Positions 59,615-64,000 of a stretch of DNA of 64,000 nucleotides are shown here, one piece after another. This DNA comes from UBA6168 sp041752395 (GTDB lineage: Bacteria > Bacteroidota > Bacteroidia > Chitinophagales > Saprospiraceae). Each line of letters opens with the position of its first letter. The first letter of the stretch is position 1. The notes beneath the pieces are model-generated. The model did no database searches. It saw only the letters and a program-made list of their open reading frames with translations, and was not told the origin of the DNA. Made by a program: the position numbers and the translations under genes. Location of the stretch: the NCBI GenBank assembly GCA_041752395.1, contig JBGSWN010000121.1, positions 1 to 64,000 of the forward strand, in the 5' to 3' direction.

Positions 59615-61774
59615 CTAGAAAAACTTCGAACGGTTGTCCGTCACATCAGCTTTTTCCCGGAGGGTTTGAATTAGGCCGTTCCTTGCGCCACTTCTTGCGG
59701 TCATCTGATTCTGCTGGCGAATCTGGGCGACATTGCCGGAGGCTACGCCAGGTGTTTTATTCGTAGGCATTAGGACGAAAATACCAGTATTGCCCTGTAT
59801 TGCTTCTGTTATTTTGTTAAGGTCAGCTTTGAAGGCCGCCGCCACTACTTTAGGCTCTGCGCCGCCTGCTTTTGGCAAGAATGCGGAGGCGAAAGAAACT
59901 GCCTGTGCAGTGTCCACTTGAACGCGGTATTGTGAAGCAAGCGATGCCAAGTCTTTGCCCTGAGCTTGTTGTTTAACGATTTCCGTTTTCTTGCGGTTGA
60001 TAACCTGTGGCTCTATTTCTTCCTTCACGTCTTTCCAAGAAGGAGTGCCTGCCGGAATAACCGACTTCAGCGCAGCAACCACATACTTGTTTACGTAGAA
60101 CTCACCTTGGTTTTGGAAGCTGTAAACTTGTGGGGAAACGTCGCCTTTGTCAACATCGCCCACATTTTGGTCATTGCCGAAGGCCCAACGAACCATTTCA
60201 CGGCTTCCTTGGCCGGGGCTGAGTGCGCCAACCGAAAAATCGTTGGCCTTGAGTGCTGGAGAGGTTTCTACGGTGATTCCTTTTGCATCGGCAGCTTTTT
60301 GCAGCGTCTCCAAAGTCTTGTTCTCTTCTTGTAATTGAAGTGCCTGCTCACGGACGGCGTCCTGTGTGCCTTGGCTCGGAACAATATCCTGAGAGATGTA
60401 GGCTACCCGAACACCAGAATCACCACCAAAACGCTGGTTCACTTCGATGAGGTGGACGCCAAACTGCGTAACCACTGTATAAACTTTGCCTATTTCGGCT
60501 TGGTAAAAGCAAACTTCGTTGAATTCCTTCACCATTGCGCCTGGCTTGAAAGTACCGAGGTCTCCGCCTTTGCTGGCCGAACCATCTTCACTGAACTTCA
60601 CGGCCAACGAGTCGAAACGAGCCGAGCCAGATTCTATCAGTGTTTTGAGGCTGTCAATTGTCTTTTGCGCAGCAGCCAAGGAAGCCTGGTCAGTTGCCCT
60701 GCGGAGGATGTGGCGAGCTTTCACGGAGTCCGGTACAATTTTCCGGCCAACCATTTTGGCAGCTTTGTAGCTGTTTCCTTCGAGGTAAGGGCCATAAACT
60801 GACCCATCAGCCATATTGAATACCGAGTCTGCAATGACTGGGCTCAAGTCGCTTTTCTTCAAATAGGCACCATCCAAAGAGCCGTAGTTGTTTTCAACAA
60901 AAACGGTATCGTTGTCGGTGGTCTTGAAGCTTGGTATCAATTTCTCGATGCCTTGACGAATATCAGCAGAGTCCTTTGCAGTTGGCTTTACATCAAAGGA
61001 AACGTAAGCTAGCTTGCGGGTCTCTTCTTTTTGCTTGAACTGCGCTTTGTTTTCGTCGAAATACGCTTTGTAGTCATCATCGGAAAGCGCTACCGACTTG
61101 GTGTCAACTTCGTCGAAAGGAACTTGGACGTAGAGGAAGTCCACTTTTTGTGATTGCTCCAAGTCAACCATCTCAGCCATCCACGTAGGCGTGTACATTC
61201 CTTTTTCGACCATGTTGGTCATTTTGCGCTGCAAGCGATCTTTGACGATTTCCTTCTCTTGGTGCGCCCAGCGGTACTTGAAGTCAGGCACCAATTGGTT
61301 GTCCTTGATCATCTGGTCAATTTTGCCAGTGGTCACGATGTCTTTCAACTGGGTGAGCTGCTTGCGGTCCAGTTGCTGGGTAGCTTGGTCGCGGTAGCGG
61401 CTGGAGATGACGGGGCTGAGCTTGGAGTCGTCGTCGCTGAACTGGAGGTCCAGCAATTCCGCTTTGCTGACGCCGAGGCCGATGCAGTCAGCTTCTTTTT
61501 TCACAATGGCTTCGTCCATGTAGAAGTTCCAGAGATAAGCACGGTCGCTGAAGCCATCACTGCCAGAGTTTTTGTAGAGCATTTCTTGGGTGCCCGAAAA
61601 CTCCCGGTACTCAATTTTGCGACCTTCAATCTCGCCGACTGTGGTCTGGCTCCCTCCCATAAAATTCTGGTTTGGGTTGTCAAACATCAGCATGCCAATG
61701 AACAAAATGAGCGCCCCTGCGAGCGTACCCACTAGCAAAAACTTTTTACTGCGAATTTTTCCTATCAGAGCCAT
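59615..61774 (-). CDS. SurA/PpiD-like peptidylprolyl isomerase
   Basis: A 719-residue membrane-anchored foldase. One N-terminal helix (FLLVGTLAGALILFIGMLMF, about residues 12-31) anchors it, as in PpiD. A SurA_N-like helical region spans about 35-220. A parvulin-type PPIase domain starts near 345 (KARHILRRATD) with FDSLAVKFSEDGSASKGGDL and TQFGVHLIEVNQRF. A second, degenerate C-terminal region follows. It should help fold proteins that cross the inner membrane, which fits the heavy T9SS export load here. The gene has a strong promoter pair at 61961-61991. Confidence 0.9.
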   Translation of the reverse strand: MALIGKIRSKKFLLVGTLAGALILFIGMLMFDNPNQNFMGGSQTTVGEIEGRKIEYREFSGTQEMLYKNSGSDGFSDRAYLWNFYMDEAIVKKEADCIGLGVSKAELLDLQFSDDDSKLSPVISSRYRDQATQQLDRKQLTQLKDIVTTGKIDQMIKDNQLVPDFKYRWAHQEKEIVKDRLQRKMTNMVEKGMYTPTWMAEMVDLEQSQKVDFLYVQVPFDEVDTKSVALSDDDYKAYFDENKAQFKQKEETRKLAYVSFDVKPTAKDSADIRQGIEKLIPSFKTTDNDTVFVENNYGSLDGAYLKKSDLSPVIADSVFNMADGSVYGPYLEGNSYKAAKMVGRKIVPDSVKARHILRRATDQASLAAAQKTIDSLKTLIESGSARFDSLAVKFSEDGSASKGGDLGTFKPGAMVKEFNEVCFYQAEIGKVYTVVTQFGVHLIEVNQRFGGDSGVRVAYISQDIVPSQGTQDAVREQALQLQEENKTLETLQKAADAKGITVETSPALKANDFSVGALSPGQGSREMVRWAFGNDQNVGDVDKGDVSPQVYSFQNQGEFYVNKYVVAALKSVIPAGTPSWKDVKEEIEPQVINRKKTEIVKQQAQGKDLASLASQYRVQVDTAQAVSFASAFLPKAGGAEPKVVAAAFKADLNKITEAIQGNTGIFVLMPTNKTPGVASGNVAQIRQQNQMTARSGARNGLIQTLREKADVTDNRSKFF

Positions 61775-61960
61775 GTGCTATGAACTTTAGTTTATTTCTG
61801 AAAAAACGATGAGATAATAATGCCGCCACTTTTACGGAGCAATAACCCAAGTGTTTATCAAAAGGAAAAAAATAATTTTTAAAAAACTGATTTAAAGGAA
61901 TTTATGCCGTTTGGGCAGCGCCAATAATATGCAAAAACGATGCCTTCAGGAAAATTCGGG

Positions 61961-61991
61961 CAAAAGTAAGCGCTTTGGGCAGGAAAACAAA
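61961..61991 (-). promoter_or_regulatory. Promoter of SurA/PpiD-like gene
   Basis: On the minus strand TTTG (61991-61988), 19 nt, TACTTTTG (61968-61961). Both boxes and spacing match the Bacteroidota consensus. The 5' UTR would be about 180 nt. Confidence 0.65.
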
Positions 61992-62022
61992 ATTTTGATA
62001 AGATGTTGGGGAGGGAATATTT

Positions 62023-62056
62023 GGATACAGTCCGGCAAGCTTGCCGGACTGTATCC
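62023..62056. repeat. Perfect 34-bp palindrome after citrate synthase
   Basis: Both 17-nt halves are exact complements with no loop; the half reads GGATACAGTCCGGCAAG. It lies 11 nt past the citrate synthase stop. A second short palindrome, GCCTAGG-T-CCTAGGC (62058-62072), contains that stop codon. A role as terminator or as a cruciform/dispersed element is possible. Confidence 0.8.
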
Positions 62057-62066
62057 CGCCTAGGTC

Positions 62067-63380
62067 CTAGGCTTGCTTTTCAGCGAGGAAGTTCTTCACC
62101 CAATCCAGGGTGACGGACTTTGGCCTTTCGAGTGGCATACCGAGCGCACGGGACCAACAAGTGGCCGCCAAAACGCCCATCGCACGGGATACCCCGAAGA
62201 GCACGGTGTAGAAACTGTATTGGTCCAACCCGTAATGAACGAGGATGGCGCCGGAGTGTGCGTCCACGTTCGGCCAAGGGTTTTTTATCTTTCCCATACC
62301 CTGTAAAATGGGCGGTACGACTTCATAAATCTTCCAAATAACGTTAACGATTTCATCATCGGGGCAGTACTCTTTTGCGAAGCGCATCTGCTCGATGAAG
62401 CGTGGGTCTGGTTTGCGAAGCACGGCATGACCGTAGCCCGGCACCACCTTGCCGCCGGCAAGTGTGGCTTCCACATAGCTTGCGATTTGCTCCTTTGTGG
62501 GGTTGCGGGTCTCCAATTTGTTGAGCATTTGGAAAACCCAGTGAATCACTTCTTGGTTGGCGAGGCCATGCAGCGGGCCAGCCAAGGCATTCATTGTGCC
62601 AGCAAAAGCTAGGTATGGGTCACTGAGCGTTGAGCCAATCAGGTTCATCGTGTGCGCCGAGGCATTGCCTCCTTCGTGGTCGGCATGGATAGTCATGTAG
62701 AGGCGCATGAAGTTCTTGAAATCATCGCTCTTCGAAACGCCGAGCATGTGGGCGAGGTTGGCCGCCCAGTCCAAGCTCCTGTCGGCTTTGATGTGGTCAC
62801 CCCCGTGGTATGCCTTGCGGTAGATGTAAGCTGCCAGGACCGGAAGCCTAGCGATGAGGTCCATCGTATCTTCGTAAACCGCATCCCAGTAGTCATTCTT
62901 GCTCATGCCCTCGCTGTACCGACGGGCGAAGTGCGACTCGGTCTGCATGGCATTGATGCCGATGGCAAACTGGGTCATCGGGTGGGTTTGGATAGGCAAT
63001 GTTTCCAAGACCTTGAGTACGTGGGCTGGCACCTTGCTGCGGCGTTCCCATTCATCACTCAGCCATGCTACCTCGGCCTCTGTGGGTATCTCATCCACGA
63101 GCATCAACCAGAAAAGCCCTTCTGGCAGCGGCTCTTTGCCCTTGCCTTTTGGGAGTTTTTCACCGAGCTCGGGCAGGGAGTAGCCACGGAAGCGAATACC
63201 TTCTTGGGCATCGAGCAGGGAGGGTTCCCAGAGCATGGTGATGATGTCACGGGAACCACCGAAGACTTGGCTGAGGGTAACTTCGTCAACGACCGTGTTG
63301 CCGTTCGCTGCCAACAACTCTTTTATTTCCTGTTTTACAGCGGAGGATTTTTGGAAAAATTTCTGTTTTAAAGCATCCAT
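62067..63380 (-). CDS. gltA: Citrate synthase (eukaryote-like type I)
   Basis: A 437-residue citrate synthase, condensing oxaloacetate and acetyl-CoA at the entry of the TCA cycle. The catalytic set is present: ALAGPLHGLANQEVIHWVF (His), VVPGYGHAVLRKPDPR (His) and NVDAHSGAILVHYGL (Asp). The N-terminal RFRGYSLPELGEKLPKG and the HGLANQEV core look more like the mitochondrial/eukaryote-type dimer than the common hexameric bacterial GltA. Its promoter lies about 90 nt upstream. It is expressed alone. Confidence 0.95.
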   Translation of the reverse strand: MDALKQKFFQKSSAVKQEIKELLAANGNTVVDEVTLSQVFGGSRDIITMLWEPSLLDAQEGIRFRGYSLPELGEKLPKGKGKEPLPEGLFWLMLVDEIPTEAEVAWLSDEWERRSKVPAHVLKVLETLPIQTHPMTQFAIGINAMQTESHFARRYSEGMSKNDYWDAVYEDTMDLIARLPVLAAYIYRKAYHGGDHIKADRSLDWAANLAHMLGVSKSDDFKNFMRLYMTIHADHEGGNASAHTMNLIGSTLSDPYLAFAGTMNALAGPLHGLANQEVIHWVFQMLNKLETRNPTKEQIASYVEATLAGGKVVPGYGHAVLRKPDPRFIEQMRFAKEYCPDDEIVNVIWKIYEVVPPILQGMGKIKNPWPNVDAHSGAILVHYGLDQYSFYTVLFGVSRAMGVLAATCWSRALGMPLERPKSVTLDWVKNFLAEKQA

Positions 63381-63468
63381 TTATTATGCTGGATTTTATC
63401 TGGTTGTTAAAAAATGCGCTCGTTTTGAACGAACGGCATTAAATTAATTAGGTTTAGAAATCGGAACG

Positions 63469-63500
63469 CAAAAGTAGGAATTTTGGCACCCCCAGCCCAA
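63469..63500 (-). promoter_or_regulatory. Promoter of citrate synthase
   Basis: On the minus strand TTG (63500-63498), 21 nt, TACTTTTG (63476-63469), about 90 nt before the ATG. The spacing is 2 nt longer than ideal. Confidence 0.5.
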
Positions 63501-63511
63501 TTCGGGCATCA

Positions 63512-63546
63512 AAAAAAGCGGTGAGAAACATCCGCACCGCTTTTTT
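63512..63546 (-). terminator. Terminator of the partial exported-protein gene
   Basis: Arms AAAAAAGCGGTG/CACCGCTTTTTT with an 11-nt loop, 34 nt past the stop at 63580 on the minus strand. Confidence 0.85.
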
Positions 63547-63579
63547 GAAAAACAATTTTGTCGGCTACGCCAACTTGCT

Positions 63580-64000
63580 TTACAGTGCTTCGAGGTTGAG
63601 TTCCATCATTTTTTTGTCAATCTCCTGTTGCGAAGCGCCCGAAGATTTCATTTCCTTGTTTGCCACGGCTTTTTTCTCCCGAAGTTGGAGCTGTTGCTGG
63701 CGCAAAGTCTTTTGCTGCTCGGCGGTCAAAATCCGCTCGAAGGAAGCATTGTTGCCTGTTTGAATGGACTGAATCTTTCGCTGGTAGAGCGGCGCATTGC
63801 TCATTTTGATGGGTTCAATCTCGGCCAGGTTGCGGTATTTCCGCTCCTGAATCTTCAACATTTCACCCTGTTGCTTTTGGTTGAGGTTGTAGAGTTGCGT
63901 CATTTTTTCCGTTGCCGATTGGGCAGGGGTTTTATCAGTGGCGTTTTGAGCCGTTGCGCCGAGGGCGCAAAACAAAAACACCAAGCAAAAAATCGCATTT
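63580..64000 (-). CDS. Exported helical protein, 5' end outside window (partial)
   Basis: At least 139 codons are open to the window edge. The frame beyond the GTG at 63984 continues as NAIFCLVFLFCALGATAQ, a signal peptide whose first Met is past position 64000, so 63984 is not the true start. The mature part is helical and rich in Gln/Lys/Glu (TQLYNLNQKQQGEMLKIQERKYRN split by function-free sequence, TAEQQKTLRQQQLQLREKK). The MTQLYNLNQ...LTAEQQKT plan resembles small Spy/DUF-type periplasmic chaperone-like proteins, but I make no firm assignment. A strong terminator follows. Confidence 0.7.
   Translation of the reverse strand, partial: NAIFCLVFLFCALGATAQNATDKTPAQSATEKMTQLYNLNQKQQGEMLKIQERKYRNLAEIEPIKMSNAPLYQRKIQSIQTGNNASFERILTAEQQKTLRQQQLQLREKKAVANKEMKSSGASQQEIDKKMMELNLEAL

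Overview
The window is chromosomal DNA of a gliding-type Bacteroidota bacterium, most likely Saprospiraceae or a close relative. This rests on seven proteins with type IX secretion (T9SS) C-terminal sorting domains, PKD/SprB/HYR surface repeats, many Bacteroidota-style lipoproteins, promoter-like TAnnTTTG boxes (TTTG about 19 nt upstream in the best cases), no clear Shine-Dalgarno sites, and a fused NagB/PIG-L deaminase. No rRNA, prophage, CRISPR array or transposase gene was seen. One tRNA (Cys-GCA) is present.

Layout. 0-3.5 kb: a UvrD-type helicase-nuclease. 3.6-8.1 kb: a small membrane protein, a 162-bp MITE-like element and three T9SS cargo genes. 8.4-11.5 kb: queD, tRNA-Cys, and a histidine kinase next to a FIST sensor gene broken by an in-frame TGA. 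11.7-16.0 kb (minus strand): T9SS cargo, lipoprotein, rsmI, purS, pssA. 16.3-19.0 kb: a SprB-repeat T9SS cargo protein. 19.2-22.6 kb (minus): DUF177 gene, rpmF, ridA, a small membrane protein, trpS, FAH-family hydrolase. 22.9-28.4 kb (plus): OmpA-like protein, membrane-anchored helix-hairpin-helix protein, methyltransferase, SPOR protein. 28.6-34.8 kb: acyl-CoA dehydrogenase, two-subunit molybdenum hydroxylase, Hsp20, lipoprotein. 35.3-41.1 kb: a secreted metalloprotease carrying 18 PKD domains. 41.2-48.6 kb: small lipoproteins, an MtfA-like protein without its zinc motif, nagB/PIG-L, an antitoxin-like protein and a ROK kinase. 48.8-57.1 kb: murA and a 2213-residue surface adhesin. 57.2-64 kb: a c-type cytochrome lipoprotein, PhoD-type phosphatase, SurA/PpiD-like foldase, citrate synthase and a partial exported protein.

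The most unusual signal is not a gene. At about ten places the DNA carries short arrays of three to six degenerate 7-nt units (once 9 nt). The unit differs from locus to locus. Arrays sit within a few bases of start or stop codons, often as inverted pairs at the two ends of an intergenic gap. At three sites the same kind of sequence lies in frame inside the helicase gene, twice together with small CCCGA/TCGGG hairpins. At murA the ATG itself is part of the array. I know of no named element that fits; the nearest analogue I can recall is the heptanucleotide STRR repeats of filamentous cyanobacteria. Functional ideas about these arrays are inference.
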